Shown here piece by piece: positions 41,944-52,683 of a stretch of DNA of 64,000 nucleotides. The translations under genes were made by a program, and so were the position numbers. The notes beneath the pieces are model-generated. The model saw nothing but the letters and a program-made list of their open reading frames with translations, ran no database searches and was not told where the DNA came from. The stretch is from Paenibacillus sp. BIC5C1 (GTDB taxonomy: Bacteria; Bacillota; Bacilli; Paenibacillales; Paenibacillaceae). The stretch's first letter is position 1; each line of letters opens with the position of its first letter. Where the stretch lies: assembly GCF_032399705.1 (NCBI RefSeq), contig NZ_CP135922.1:4960001-5024000 (forward strand), written 5' to 3'.

Positions 41944-42807
41944 TTATCTTGGCGGTGTAATGACAATACGTTCACCGTCAAATTCCAATGTGGCACGATT
42001 ATCAATAGACAGCGCCTCCAGATACTCCTTTGGCACTTGAAGTCGTCCCGCACGGTCAATAATGACAAAAGCTTCATGAATATCCGGGGCTCCTGCCTCC
42101 GATAAGCCGTGTTCGTCATCCAGATTCGGATTGCGTTTCACAAACTCGGTGCTGGTCAAGCCGTCCCGAATCGCCACGATCCGGTCCACCTTGCCAGCGA
42201 GGGTTAGATCATGAGTAACAATCACAATCGTGACCCCGAGTTCCTTGTTCATTTTGCGGAAAATGCCCATGATGGTATCACAAGTCTCTGAATCCACCGA
42301 ACCTGTTGGCTCATCGGCAAGCAGCAGCTTGGGGCGATTTGATAGCGAGATGGCAATCGCCACCCGCTGCTGCTCACCACCGGACAATTGATGCAGCTTG
42401 TTGTGCATCCGATCCTTCAGTCCAACCCACTCCAGCAGCTGCATGGCATAGGCACGATCGCGCTTGCCTCCCAAAATCATGGGCGTTTCCACGTTCTCCA
42501 GTGCTGTGAGGTATGGCAGCAGATTACGGCCGTTATTTTGCCAAATGAACCCTACGGTATGACGTTTGTACTCTACCAATTGGGCGTCTGTCATTTTCAG
42601 CAAATCCCAATCCCCGACAACGGCTGTACCGGCTGTTGGACGATCAAGTCCACCCAGAATGTTGAGCAATGTGGATTTGCCACTGCCACTGTTACCGATA
42701 ATGGCCATCATTTCACCTTGATTGACAATCAGATTGAGACCTTGAAGGGCAACGACTTCCACATCGCTGGATTTAAAAATTTTGACAAGTCCTTCGCATT
42801 GGATCAC
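41944..42807 (-). CDS. ABC ATPase with C-terminal AbrB-like domain
   Basis: A 287-residue protein. Residues 1-225 are a LolD/MacB-type ATPase: Walker A IIGNSGSGKST, Q-loop FIWQNNGRNLLPY, signature LSGGEQQRVA, Walker B LLLADEPTGSVD and H-loop VTHD. The last 45 residues (EAFVIIDRAGRLQVPKEYLE, NRATLEFDGERIVI) match the swapped-hairpin AbrB/SpoVT fold, normally DNA-binding. GTG 42807 starts two bases after the permease stop. It probably powers the 958-residue permease, alone or with the other ATPase. The added domain is unusual for this family. Confidence 0.85.
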   Translation of the reverse strand: MIQCEGLVKIFKSSDVEVVALQGLNLIVNQGEMMAIIGNSGSGKSTLLNILGGLDRPTAGTAVVGDWDLLKMTDAQLVEYKRHTVGFIWQNNGRNLLPYLTALENVETPMILGGKRDRAYAMQLLEWVGLKDRMHNKLHQLSGGEQQRVAIAISLSNRPKLLLADEPTGSVDSETCDTIMGIFRKMNKELGVTIVIVTHDLTLAGKVDRIVAIRDGLTSTEFVKRNPNLDDEHGLSEAGAPDIHEAFVIIDRAGRLQVPKEYLEALSIDNRATLEFDGERIVITPPR

Positions 42808-42809
42808 GT

Positions 42810-45686
42810 TTACCTCTCCTCTCCCATTTTGACTGCCTGGTGAACACGCAGCCTGCGAATCTGCCACAGCAGCATCGTTGCGCCAATGATCAGCATGACC
42901 ACGGTCACGCCGTACAGTTGCAGCATATCTTTTTCTTCAAAAACAATTCGGAACGGAGGTACCTGAGCGGACACATTATCTGTCGTTTGCAGGAAGGGCA
43001 AGAACAGACGACTGGATACCTGACCAATGCCAATACCAAGAATGATGGACAGACCCGCCGTGAACACCTGCTCTAACAGCAACATACCGCTCAGTTGTGC
43101 CCGTGATAACCCCATCGCCCTCAGGACACCAAACTGTACTACACGCCCGGATAGATTGAAGAACCAGTACAGAATGTATCCGATCAGAGAAATAATGACC
43201 GACACAAGGAATCCGAGACTCAGTATGCCGAACACCCCGCCTCTTGACGGATGTTTGCCTTGGGATACCAGCTCTGTACGCACATCGCGTACAGACGATA
43301 ACTCAATACCTTCTGCTGCAAGTTTCTCCATCAAAGGAGCGACTTTGGCATCAGGCTCCATCTTCAGCCAAACCTCATACGGAATCAGAGGCACTTGATC
43401 ATAGATGTAATCCAGATTCGCGATGAAAAACGGCATTTGATCCGGGTATTGGGCAGGCCAGTACGGTATAATGCCAAAGACCACAAATTCAATCGCCTGG
43501 CCCTGTACTCCAATAGAGACGAGGTCTCCGGTTTTGAGCTTGAATTTGTCTGCAAATTTGGAAGAGATCAATACGGCCCCTTCATATTTTCCAAGCAAGT
43601 CAAGGTACTTATAAGGATGGGCCGGGAACAGATCGTTGCGGAACCACGCCACTTGGGCAAAATCCACATTGTCGATCCCCACCAGCATTCCCTGTCCACC
43701 CGATTTGCCAGAGACAATAATGTTGCCTTTCGTTTGCAGCACTCTCGCCGCATGTTCGACACCATTCAGGCTGCGGAACACTTCAAAAGGCGGCTCGGAA
43801 TAGATCATCTTCGTGGGTTGTGAAGTACCACCGCCGCCTCCAGAACCACCGTTACCGTTTCCTCCACCCTGCTGTCCACCGCCTGAACCTCCGTTTTGTC
43901 CGGAACCATTTGGCTTAACCTCAGGTGTACCTTCCCATACCGTTTGCATAATAACATCCGAACCATAGCGGTATAACGTACGCTCGGTCGAGTTCAGGTC
44001 AATGGTTCGAGCCGCTGCCGAGTTATACACTCCGAGTCCGAGTGTCAATACAAGCAGGATCATCAAAGGATAGTAAGAAGACGATGAACGTGAAAGCTGC
44101 GTCAGTGTCAGATACAGTGGAACCGGGAGAAACTTACGCCCAATCAGCTGAATCAGCTTCAAAATCCACGGGAACAACCGTAAGAAGAACAATCCCAGTG
44201 CAAAGATCGCGAGTGCCGGTACAAAAAACAGAAACGGCTGTACCTGAAGCTGATCTGTCGTCATTCCGGTCTGGAACGTCAACATTTGCCGTTCATAGAA
44301 CAAGTAATATCCATATCCGGCGAGCCCCAGCAAAGCAATATCCAGGAACCAGCGCTGCCATACCGGCGCACGATCCGTTCGTGCCTGTCTCCGCTTGGCT
44401 GATACAATCGTGGCCCGCGCATAGGTTATTGCCGGAATGAGCGAGGCTATGATTGCCACCAACACGGCGATAAGGCCAAGCAGAATGGCTTCTTTTGATA
44501 TTCCGATTGGAATGGATTTGCGATCCACGAACGACAGGAATCCGCTTGCTGAACCGATGCTTTTCGCCATAAACCATCCAAGAAACGGTCCGATGACAAG
44601 AGCAATCGCTCCCAGGAATATACCTTCAAGCAGATAAAGAGAGAATATCTGCCGGGCAGAAGCTCCGCGACTGCGCAGAACCGCGATGTCACTTTCCTGC
44701 TTCTGTAACGACTGTCTGGCATTCATGGCAATAAAATAAAAGACCATCGCAATCATCGGTGCTGCCAGTGTGAACAGCATGGTCTGCAATTGCAGACTCT
44801 GACTGCGGAATTGTTTCAGCAGATCCCCGAAGGTGATGTCCACTTTCGTATCCTTCAACCGCTGATACAGTTCGATATCCAGCCTTTCCAGCACAGAGGT
44901 CAATCCCGAGAGCTGGCTCGTTTGAATCTCTTTCAGATCAAATGCATAATACCAACGTGAATTCTGAAGCGGAATTCCTTTTTCCTTCAGCAAAACATTA
45001 TTAAATACCGACTCATCCACATATAGTCCGTTCATCATGCCGTCAAATCCCTGTACCCAATACGGACTGCTAGGATCATCAGCTTTGAAAGAACCTGTAA
45101 TCTTCACACGCAACGTAATATCAAGACCGCTGTAAATCGGATACTCCAGAACATCTCCGATATGCAAATCGTTACGATACATGCCCTCTTCGAGCATGAC
45201 CGCTTCAATCGTATCGTCCTTGACCTGGTTGCCCGGCTTCACTCCCGCCGAATAATTAACCTGTGCATCCAGGCCTGTCATCGTACCCAGACTCATGCTG
45301 CGGACCCGGCTGGCATCCACTTTGGTCGGGTCTTCCGGGTTCACCTCTGTGCTACGGATGGAACGGGAGTTCACATACGTATGAAAAGGAAAATCGATGT
45401 CACGGGGCACATCCTCGCGAATATATCGATCCACCTCTTCCAGACCACGTGTGTCTGTCTTCACACCACCAGGTGCCTGGTAACTCATGAGCAACGAGCC
45501 AGCTGGCAGTCCCTCACTGTTATCCTGCAGCGTCTGGGCCACGACCCGCTTCAGCGCACCATCGGCATACATCGGAATACTAACGGTGAACGCGACCGCC
45601 ACAATCAGTCCGATCAGTGTGCTGAACGTCATCCAGCGAGTGTTCCACATTTTGCGGAACAACAGTCGAAGCAATGGCAGCCCCAT
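42810..45686 (-). CDS. MacB/FtsX-type ABC permease, large
   Basis: A 958-residue membrane protein. It begins with one span (WMTFSTLIGLIVAVAF), a large outer domain to about residue 300, an FtsX unit (near 305-430, with IAVLRSRGASARQIF), further spans near 450-560, a Gly/Ser/Gln-rich linker (about 598-625) before a second outer domain, and a last FtsX unit (SGRVVQFGVLRAMGLSRAQLSG). Two FtsX units in one chain suggest a complete permease rather than a half. It likely drives mechanical export or lipid-side transport with the linked ATPases and adaptor. It abuts the adaptor gene. Confidence 0.85.
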   Translation of the reverse strand: MGLPLLRLLFRKMWNTRWMTFSTLIGLIVAVAFTVSIPMYADGALKRVVAQTLQDNSEGLPAGSLLMSYQAPGGVKTDTRGLEEVDRYIREDVPRDIDFPFHTYVNSRSIRSTEVNPEDPTKVDASRVRSMSLGTMTGLDAQVNYSAGVKPGNQVKDDTIEAVMLEEGMYRNDLHIGDVLEYPIYSGLDITLRVKITGSFKADDPSSPYWVQGFDGMMNGLYVDESVFNNVLLKEKGIPLQNSRWYYAFDLKEIQTSQLSGLTSVLERLDIELYQRLKDTKVDITFGDLLKQFRSQSLQLQTMLFTLAAPMIAMVFYFIAMNARQSLQKQESDIAVLRSRGASARQIFSLYLLEGIFLGAIALVIGPFLGWFMAKSIGSASGFLSFVDRKSIPIGISKEAILLGLIAVLVAIIASLIPAITYARATIVSAKRRQARTDRAPVWQRWFLDIALLGLAGYGYYLFYERQMLTFQTGMTTDQLQVQPFLFFVPALAIFALGLFFLRLFPWILKLIQLIGRKFLPVPLYLTLTQLSRSSSSYYPLMILLVLTLGLGVYNSAAARTIDLNSTERTLYRYGSDVIMQTVWEGTPEVKPNGSGQNGGSGGGQQGGGNGNGGSGGGGGTSQPTKMIYSEPPFEVFRSLNGVEHAARVLQTKGNIIVSGKSGGQGMLVGIDNVDFAQVAWFRNDLFPAHPYKYLDLLGKYEGAVLISSKFADKFKLKTGDLVSIGVQGQAIEFVVFGIIPYWPAQYPDQMPFFIANLDYIYDQVPLIPYEVWLKMEPDAKVAPLMEKLAAEGIELSSVRDVRTELVSQGKHPSRGGVFGILSLGFLVSVIISLIGYILYWFFNLSGRVVQFGVLRAMGLSRAQLSGMLLLEQVFTAGLSIILGIGIGQVSSRLFLPFLQTTDNVSAQVPPFRIVFEEKDMLQLYGVTVVMLIIGATMLLWQIRRLRVHQAVKMGEER

Positions 45687-46801
45687 TAGCGGCCCACTAC
45701 TTTCTGTCCAACGGTCAGACCTTTTAGAATCTCCACATCCGTGGATGTCTGCTGTCCGACTTCTACGTCCACTTCACGCTTGCTTCCATCACTCTCCACC
45801 ACTTGCACGTACGTTCTTGAACCGATGGAGCGCAGTGCGGATACAGGAATAACAATCGCGTTCTCTGTGCGCTGCGTGACAATCGACACCGTTAGAGGTG
45901 TACCGCGTTCAACACCTTTGGGCATTTTCGCCAGCGAGACGATAACATATTGATCCAGGCTTTCTTTCGCTGGAGGCGTTCCGCCTTCCCCCGAACCTCC
46001 GCCGTTACCACTTCCACTACCCGATGCTTGGGCTACAGGCATCACTTTAACTTTACCAGCCACTTTGCCTGCGCCATTAATGTCCACATCCGCCTTCATA
46101 CCTGCCGAGAACTTTTCCAGATCTTCCTTGGCAAATGTAGCTGCGACAACCAGGTTGGATGTATCTGCTATGGTCGCAATCGGATCATAGGCTTTGACAG
46201 CCGCACCTTTTTCTACCTGCACGGCAATGATAGTTCCACCAAATGGAGCGGTCAAAGTAGCTTTACCCAACTGAGCCTCCAGATCGGCGAGTTCCTGACG
46301 AAGCTCTTCAAAGGCAATCGTGGACTCTTCGAACTCCACTGGGTCCATCTCATCCCGTTTGCGAAGCGTTTCCTTCATCTGGACTTCCGATTTGCGAATC
46401 TGCAGGTTTTTGGCCCGAATTTCCTTCTCTACGCTCTCTACATCAAGAACTGCGAGAAGTTGACCCTTTTTCACTTTGTCCCCTGGTTTTACATTCAACT
46501 CTTTGATATGCATACCGTCCAGCGTAAAATACACCTTTTCTTCCCGCTGGCTCATCATCTTGCCGCTTCCGCTTACTTTCTTCTCCAGCGTCTCCGTCCG
46601 AACTTCATATTCGGGCTTCTTGGAGATCGTTGGTGGCGTAATTGGCGGCAGTACTTCTTCCTCTGTTTCGGCCGGCAGCAAAGAGCAGCCGGACATCGTT
46701 GCAGCCACTATCGCACTAAGCACAATAAGCGCTGCGCGTTTCCCCCTCTTCGGAGCGGCCCCTTTACTTGATAAATCTGCCGTCCGCCATTTCATAAACA
46801 T
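45686..46801 (-). CDS. MacA/HlyD-type efflux adaptor lipoprotein
   Basis: A 371-residue adaptor. Signal and lipobox IVAATMSGCS, then a beta-barrel and lipoyl region (VKPGDKVKKGQLLAVLD, TLTAPFGGTIIAVQVEKGA) split by a helical hairpin (residues 110-175), and a C-terminal domain (ENAIVIPVSALRSIG). A Ser/Gly-rich loop (GSGSGNGGGSGEGG) is unusual. In Gram-positives such YknX-like adaptors link a MacB-type permease to the wall side. ATG 46801 has GGAGG nine bases upstream. It overlaps the upstream ATPase gene. Confidence 0.85.
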   Translation of the reverse strand: MFMKWRTADLSSKGAAPKRGKRAALIVLSAIVAATMSGCSLLPAETEEEVLPPITPPTISKKPEYEVRTETLEKKVSGSGKMMSQREEKVYFTLDGMHIKELNVKPGDKVKKGQLLAVLDVESVEKEIRAKNLQIRKSEVQMKETLRKRDEMDPVEFEESTIAFEELRQELADLEAQLGKATLTAPFGGTIIAVQVEKGAAVKAYDPIATIADTSNLVVAATFAKEDLEKFSAGMKADVDINGAGKVAGKVKVMPVAQASGSGSGNGGGSGEGGTPPAKESLDQYVIVSLAKMPKGVERGTPLTVSIVTQRTENAIVIPVSALRSIGSRTYVQVVESDGSKREVDVEVGQQTSTDVEILKGLTVGQKVVGR

Positions 46802-47684
46802 GGTCCGCAACCTCCAAAATCGTAGGATCGTGTGTAGTCATACAGATCGTTACTTGTTCAACTTCAATAATATTGCGAAATACAGCCATAACCTGTGCTC
46901 CCATTTTGGAATCGAGTTCAGCTGTCGGCTCATCCGCGAGCAATAATCTCGGTCTGTGGGCTATCGCCTTGGCGATGGCCACCCGCTGCTGCTCTCCCCC
47001 GGACATCTCGAATGGACGGTGCTTGACCCGTTTGGTTAGTCCGACCAGATCCAGACAATGACCTACCCGGTCCTTCCATTCCGAACGCGGCACGTCCGCC
47101 ATGCGCAGAGACAGTTCTACATTTTCCCAGGCAGACAACAAAGGCATCAGCGCATATGCCTGAAAAATAAAACCGATTTCTCTGCGCCGCAAAGCGGTTC
47201 GCCGCCGATCTCCCCAATCCTGAAGAGGCTGTCCGGAGAACAGAATGTCTCCACTTGATGGCTGATCCAGCCCACCCAACATATTAAGCAGCGTCGTTTT
47301 CCCTGAGCCTGACCGTCCTTTCAACATCACCAGCTGTTGCGGGTTCACTTCCATATCGATACCTTTGAGCACATGAATAATACGGCTACCCGTCTGGAAA
47401 CTACGATGAACATTGCGAACCTCCAGCACAGGTCCGTCATACGGAAGCAACAGATCCTTCTTGGAGGACTTGGACTTCACTTCGGGTTCAGCTGCTGCAA
47501 CCGCAACCTCCTCCTGACTTGTTTCACTGGTTATGTCGTGCGGGTCGATGGATGTATTCTGCGGTTCACTTATGTATGCCGATTCCTCCTGCCCGACTGG
47601 TTCCTGCTGCTCCGTGTGTTCAACTGCACTGTCCTCGCCTGACTGGCTCTTGGCAGGTCTGATTTTGGAAAATAACTTCTTCAT
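46764..47684 (-). CDS. MacB-type ABC ATPase with acidic N-terminal extension
   Basis: A 306-residue ATPase. The first 70 residues are acidic and low-complexity (EHTEQQEPVGQEES, EEVAVAAAEPEVKSK), likely flexible. The core has Walker A LKGRSGSGKTT, IFQAYALMPLLSAWENV, signature MSGGEQQRVA, Walker B LLLADEPTAELD and H-loop TTHD. First gene of the five-gene exporter operon, start ATG 47684. Two ATPases in the same operon may form a heterodimer; that is inferred. Confidence 0.85.
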   Translation of the reverse strand: MKKLFSKIRPAKSQSGEDSAVEHTEQQEPVGQEESAYISEPQNTSIDPHDITSETSQEEVAVAAAEPEVKSKSSKKDLLLPYDGPVLEVRNVHRSFQTGSRIIHVLKGIDMEVNPQQLVMLKGRSGSGKTTLLNMLGGLDQPSSGDILFSGQPLQDWGDRRRTALRRREIGFIFQAYALMPLLSAWENVELSLRMADVPRSEWKDRVGHCLDLVGLTKRVKHRPFEMSGGEQQRVAIAKAIAHRPRLLLADEPTAELDSKMGAQVMAVFRNIIEVEQVTICMTTHDPTILEVADHVYEMADGRFIK

Positions 47685-47852
47685 GCCAGCAATCACGCTC
47701 ATCCTTTCTTCATATCCCGTTCACTTCATCAAGACACTAAAAATAGAAATCTATTCCATACTACACTGCATTATAAACGACGGATCACAACTAAAAGTTA
47801 CAAGCTTTTTACAACGTTCCAGTGAAAAAGTTAATATTTTGATGAACAAACG

Positions 47853-47880
47853 AAAAAAGCATCCCAAAGTGCGGGATGCC
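47853..47880 (-). terminator. Terminator at the end of the pyr operon
   Basis: GCATCCC / GGGATGC stem with a seven-base loop and T6 on the minus strand, 94 bases after pyrE. Confidence 0.85.
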
Positions 47881-47973
47881 TCTTGAATATTCGATGAATT
47901 TGCCTCTATGACGGCAATCATTACAATTTTGATACCGTTCACAATCAAACTGTTCAATTGGGTGTGAATGATA

Positions 47974-48615
47974 TTATTTACCAAATGAAGAAGGATCTTC
48001 ACGCCAGGATTTGAGCAGTTCAAAGTCACTTTCCTGGATTGTACCCTCAGCCAAAGCCACATCCATCAAAGCGGTGTAATTGGACAGAGTTTGCAGCGGA
48101 ATTCCCGCTTCTTCAAAGGCCTTAATGCCTTTGTCGAGCTGATAGCTGAATATCGCCAGTACCGCCAGTGGAGTCGCCCCGGCTACGCGTACTGCTTCAG
48201 CGGCTTTGATAGAACTGCCTCCTGTTGAGATCAGGTCTTCGATGACAACAACCTTCTGTCCTTCGGTGATCAGACCTTCAATCAGGTTCTCTTTGCCATG
48301 TCCTTTGGCTTTATCACGAATGTAAGCCATCGGCAGATTCAGCTTTTGCGCTACCCAGGCAGCATGCGGGATACCCGCGGTTGCAGTACCTGCGATGACC
48401 TCTGCATCAGGGTATTGATCACGAATGATCGCAGCAAAAGCTTCAGCAATGTCGTTACGAATCTCGGGATAAGACATCGTTAGACGGTTATCACAATAGA
48501 TCGGTGATTTGATGCCGGATGTCCAGGTGAATGGCTGCTGTGGACGCAGCGCCACCGCTTTTATTTTCAACAGTTGGGAAGCAATATGGTTAGGAATCTC
48601 AGTAAGTTCGATCAT
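47974..48615 (-). CDS. pyrE: Orotate phosphoribosyltransferase
   Basis: A 213-residue enzyme that joins orotate to PRPP to give orotidine 5'-phosphate. The PRPP loop is [14 protein letters not shown], and [21 protein letters not shown] is the orotate-side signature. The start ATG overlaps the pyrF stop by four bases (ATGA). Last gene of the pyr operon, before a strong terminator. Confidence 0.97.
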   Translation of the reverse strand: MIELTEIPNHIASQLLKIKAVALRPQQPFTWTSGIKSPIYCDNRLTMSYPEIRNDIAEAFAAIIRDQYPDAEVIAGTATAGIPHAAWVAQKLNLPMAYIRDKAKGHGKENLIEGLITEGQKVVVIEDLISTGGSSIKAAEAVRVAGATPLAVLAIFSYQLDKGIKAFEEAGIPLQTLSNYTALMDVALAEGTIQESDFELLKSWREDPSSFGK

Positions 48616-49352
48616 GCGTTCAACATCTCCTTCAAAATGGTTTCTGCGGCTTCACGCGGATTGGGAGCGCCCGTAATTGGTCTGCCTACAACAATGTAAT
48701 GGCTGCCTCTGGCAATGGCTTCACCCGGCGTCAGGACACGAGTCTGGTCTCCCAGGCCACTTCCTGCTGGACGAATGCCCGGTGTGACCGTGTGAAAATC
48801 ACTGCCACAGGCTGCGCGGATCGCCGGTACTTCCAGCGGGGAAGCAACAACACCGTCCAGACCTGCCTCATGGGCCAGTCCTGCATAACGGACGACTGCT
48901 GCCTCAACGCTTCCTTGAATGCCGATCTCAGCATTCATCGTTTCCTGACTGGTACTGGTCAGCTGGGTAACCGCAATAATCTCAGGTCTTCGAAGAGAAG
49001 GATCAGCAGCCAGAGCCGCCTCTGCACCTTCACGAGCAGCACGCATCATGCTTGTACCTCCAGCTGCATGCACATTGAACATATCCACTCCCAGACGGGT
49101 GATGCTTTCAGCACCCCCACGAACCGTGTTTGGAATATCATGCATCTTCACGTCAAGGAATACCGAGTACCCCTTCGACTTCAGCTCGCGAATGAAGTCC
49201 GGGCCAGCGGCGTAAAAGAGCTGCATGCCCACCTTCAGATAACAGGGAATGCCTTCTAAGGCTTGTACCAATTCCTGTGCTTGTTCTGCTCCGGGATAAT
49301 CGAGTGCCACCATCAGACGGCCAGCCATTGCATTGAAATTCGGGTGATTCAT
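48612..49352 (-). CDS. pyrF: Orotidine 5'-phosphate decarboxylase
   Basis: A 246-residue TIM-barrel enzyme that forms UMP. The catalytic Lys-Asp array is in [16 protein letters not shown]; phosphate-binding residues are in [13 protein letters not shown] and [11 protein letters not shown]. It follows carB after a 111-base gap that contains a hairpin; in Bacillus subtilis pyrK and pyrD occupy this place. Confidence 0.97.
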   Translation of the reverse strand: MNHPNFNAMAGRLMVALDYPGAEQAQELVQALEGIPCYLKVGMQLFYAAGPDFIRELKSKGYSVFLDVKMHDIPNTVRGGAESITRLGVDMFNVHAAGGTSMMRAAREGAEAALAADPSLRRPEIIAVTQLTSTSQETMNAEIGIQGSVEAAVVRYAGLAHEAGLDGVVASPLEVPAIRAACGSDFHTVTPGIRPAGSGLGDQTRVLTPGEAIARGSHYIVVGRPITGAPNPREAAETILKEMLNA

Positions 49353-49402
49353 ATTCCAGCGCTCCTTCCAAAAGCTTGATTTTTCCGTTTTTGCCCGATA
49401 TA

Positions 49403-49441
49403 AAGGACATCCCGCCAGCCCGAAGGCTGACTGATGTCCTT
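49403..49441 (-). repeat. Hairpin between carB and pyrF
   Basis: AAGGACATC / GATGTCCTT outer arms around an inner CAGCC/GGCTG stem with a tetraloop. No T run follows on the minus strand, so it is more likely an mRNA processing or stability element than a terminator. Confidence 0.6.
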
Positions 49442-49463
49442 GATCAGTGACAAATCGTCTTAT

Positions 49464-52400
49464 TTATTGTACAAGAGCCGGCATAGCCTCAGAGGAGAAG
49501 TTGATTGTTTGAAGCATGATCAACAGGGCACGGATCGTATCCAGTGAAGTCATACATACAATGCCGTTCTCTACCGCCTCACGACGAATACGGAATCCGT
49601 CACGCTGCGGGGTTTTGCCTTTGGTCAGCGTGTTGAACACAAAGTTTGCTTCGCCGCTGCGAATCATATCGAGAATGTTCGGCGAACCTTCACTTAATTT
49701 GTTCACCGTCGTCACCGGAATGTTCGCTGCTTCAAGCGCAGCCGCCGTACCTCCGGTAGCCATGATTTTGTATCCCAGTCTATAGAAACCTTCCAGCAGT
49801 GGAACAGCTTCCTCTTTGTCTTTGTCCGCTACCGTTACCACGATTGCTCCGGTGGCCGGGATCTTCATGCCTGCACCGATAAGACCTTTGAACAACGCTT
49901 TAGCGTAATTCGGGTCACGACCCATAACCTCACCTGTGGATTTCATCTCAGGTCCAAGCGTTGGTTCCACGCGACGCAGCTTCGCGAAGGAGAAGACCGG
50001 AACTTTTACGGAAACATGATCCGATTCAGGCCACAAACCATCGACATATCCGAGGTCTTTCAGCTTAACGCCCAGAATGGCTTGTGTTGCCAGGTTCGCC
50101 ATCGGAATGTTGGTTACTTTGCTCAGGAAAGGTACTGTACGGGATGAACGCGGGTTCACCTCGATGATGTACACTTGACCCTTATGGATAACAAACTGGA
50201 TGTTAACCAAACCGATCGTTTTCAGTTCTTTTGCAATCTTGATTGTAATCTCTACAATTTTCTCTTTGAGATCCTGGGACAGGTGTTGTGGCGGATAAAC
50301 CGCGATGGAGTCACCGGAGTGAACCCCTGCGCGCTCGATATGCTCCATGATGCCCGGAATCAATACCGTTTCACCATCACAGATCGCGTCAACCTCAACC
50401 TCTTTACCCATCATGTAACGGTCGATCAGAACCGGATGCTCCGGATTGATTTTAACCGCCTGTTCCATATAAGTCAGCAATTCAGCATCGGAGTATACAA
50501 TCTCCATCGCACGACCGCCGAGTACATAGGAAGGACGAACCAGTACCGGGTAGCCGAGACTTTGAGCCGTTTCAACCGCATCATCTACCGAAATGACTGT
50601 TTTTCCTTTTGGTTGTGCAATTTCCAGACGGGAGAGCAAACGCTCGAACTTCTTGCGATCCTCTGCCTCATCAATGTTTTCCAGATCTGTGCCGAGAATC
50701 GTTACACCAGCGGCACGCAGTGGTGCTGCCAGGTTGATTGCCGTTTGGCCACCAAACTGTACGATAACACCTACAGGCTGTTCCTGTTCGATAACGTTCA
50801 TTACATCTTCGAAGAACAGAGGTTCAAAGTACAAGCGATCCGATGTATTAAAGTCCGTGGACACGGTCTCCGGGTTGTTATTGATGATAACTGCTTCATA
50901 GCCTGCTTTTTGCAGAGCCCATACTGCGTGTACTGTTGAATAGTCGAACTCAATCCCTTGACCAATCCGGATTGGACCGGAACCAAGTACAACTACTTTT
51001 TTCTTGTCTGAAGGAATGACTTCATTCTCAGTTTCGTAAGTAGAGTAGTAATATGGCGTTGTTGCTTCAAATTCAGCTGCGCATGTATCTACCATTTTGT
51101 AAACTGGGCGAAGGTTTTCCTCTTCACGACGTGCTCTGACTTCAGCTTCTTTCGTCAGCGTGCCTCCTGGTTGACCTTGTGCACGCAGTTCTGCGATGGC
51201 ACGGTCTGTGAAGCCAAGACGCTTCGCTTGATACAAGGTTTCGGAGGACAATTCAGCTTCTTCGCGAATGCGATCTTCGAAGCGGATCAGTCCTTCGAGT
51301 TTATCCAGGAACCACCAGTCAATTTTCGTCAGATCTTGAAGCTGCTGCAATGTATAACCTCTGCGGAATGCTTCGGCGATCAGGAAGATACGCTCATCGT
51401 CGGCTTTGACCAAACGCTCGTTCAGCGTTGCTTCATCCAGTGTTTCGGCATCTTTCAAGTACAGACGGTGTACGCCGATTTCCAGGGAACGAACAGCTTT
51501 ATGAATCGACTCTTCGAATGTACGGCCAATCGCCATAACTTCGCCTGTCGCTTTCATCTGTGTTCCCAGTTTGCGGTTCGCCGAGATAAACTTGTCGAAC
51601 GGCCAGCGTGGGATTTTGCTCACGATATAATCCAGTGTTGGCTCAAAGCATGCATATGTTTGACCCGTTACCGGGTTTACGATTTCATCCAGTGTGTAAC
51701 CCATGGCAATTTTGGCAGCCATCTTGGCAATCGGATAGCCCGTTGCTTTGGAAGCTAGTGCCGAAGAACGGCTTACCCGTGGGTTAACTTCGATAACATA
51801 GTATTGGAAGCTGTGCGGATCAAGCGCAAACTGTACGTTACATCCACCTTCGATGTTGAGGGCGCGGATGATTTTCAGGGAAGCTGAGCGCAGCATTTGA
51901 TATTCACGGTCAGACAACGTCTGGCTTGGTGCCACAACGATACTGTCACCTGTATGAACACCTACCGGGTCAAAGTTCTCCATGTTGCAGACTACGATAC
52001 AGTTATCGTTTTTGTCCCGCATAACCTCATACTCGACTTCTTTCATGCCTGCGATGCTCTTCTCAACCAGACATTGACCAATTGGGCTGTAACGAATACC
52101 TGCTACGACTGTCTCGCGCAGTTCTTCTTCGTTGGCACAGATACCGCCGCCTGTACCGCCAAGCGTGTATGCTGGACGGACGATGATTGGATAACCAATC
52201 TCATTCGCAAAATCAAGTGATTCCTCAAGCGTTGTTACGATTACACTCTCAGGTACAGGCTGCTCCAGTTCGCGCATCAGATCACGGAACAAGTCACGGT
52301 CTTCCGCTTTCTCAATGGATGTGAGCTGTGTTCCAAGCAATTTGACATTCTCGCGTTCAAGGACGCCGGCACGTGCCAGTTCTACAGCCATGTTCAGACC

Positions 52401-52682
52401 GGTTTGACCGCCAAGGGTTGGCAGCAAACCGTCTGGACGTTCCTGACGAATGATTTGTGTTACAAAATCCAGTGTAATCGGCTCGATGTATACTTTGTCA
52501 GCCATGTTGGTATCCGTCATAATCGTAGCCGGGTTGCTGTTGATGAGTACAACTTCCACGCCTTCTTCTTTCAGTGCCTGGCATGCTTGTGTACCGGCAT
52601 AGTCGAACTCGGCCGCTTGACCGATGACGATTGGACCTGATCCAATCACCAGGATTTTTTTGAGATCTTTGTTAATCGGCAT
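49464..52682 (-). CDS. carB: Carbamoyl-phosphate synthase large subunit
   Basis: A 1072-residue enzyme made of two homologous ATP-grasp halves ([20 protein letters not shown] at the start and [20 protein letters not shown] at the middle) plus a C-terminal MGS-like allosteric domain ([20 protein letters not shown]). It makes carbamoyl phosphate from bicarbonate, ATP and ammonia channelled from the small subunit. The length is the usual one. It starts one base after the carA stop. Because it sits in a pyr operon it is the pyrimidine enzyme (pyrAB in Bacillus naming). Confidence 0.97.
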   Translation of the reverse strand: MPINKDLKKILVIGSGPIVIGQAAEFDYAGTQACQALKEEGVEVVLINSNPATIMTDTNMADKVYIEPITLDFVTQIIRQERPDGLLPTLGGQTGLNMAVELARAGVLERENVKLLGTQLTSIEKAEDRDLFRDLMRELEQPVPESVIVTTLEESLDFANEIGYPIIVRPAYTLGGTGGGICANEEELRETVVAGIRYSPIGQCLVEKSIAGMKEVEYEVMRDKNDNCIVVCNMENFDPVGVHTGDSIVVAPSQTLSDREYQMLRSASLKIIRALNIEGGCNVQFALDPHSFQYYVIEVNPRVSRSSALASKATGYPIAKMAAKIAMGYTLDEIVNPVTGQTYACFEPTLDYIVSKIPRWPFDKFISANRKLGTQMKATGEVMAIGRTFEESIHKAVRSLEIGVHRLYLKDAETLDEATLNERLVKADDERIFLIAEAFRRGYTLQQLQDLTKIDWWFLDKLEGLIRFEDRIREEAELSSETLYQAKRLGFTDRAIAELRAQGQPGGTLTKEAEVRARREEENLRPVYKMVDTCAAEFEATTPYYYSTYETENEVIPSDKKKVVVLGSGPIRIGQGIEFDYSTVHAVWALQKAGYEAVIINNNPETVSTDFNTSDRLYFEPLFFEDVMNVIEQEQPVGVIVQFGGQTAINLAAPLRAAGVTILGTDLENIDEAEDRKKFERLLSRLEIAQPKGKTVISVDDAVETAQSLGYPVLVRPSYVLGGRAMEIVYSDAELLTYMEQAVKINPEHPVLIDRYMMGKEVEVDAICDGETVLIPGIMEHIERAGVHSGDSIAVYPPQHLSQDLKEKIVEITIKIAKELKTIGLVNIQFVIHKGQVYIIEVNPRSSRTVPFLSKVTNIPMANLATQAILGVKLKDLGYVDGLWPESDHVSVKVPVFSFAKLRRVEPTLGPEMKSTGEVMGRDPNYAKALFKGLIGAGMKIPATGAIVVTVADKDKEEAVPLLEGFYRLGYKIMATGGTAAALEAANIPVTTVNKLSEGSPNILDMIRSGEANFVFNTLTKGKTPQRDGFRIRREAVENGIVCMTSLDTIRALLIMLQTINFSSEAMPALVQ

Positions 52683-52683
52683 G

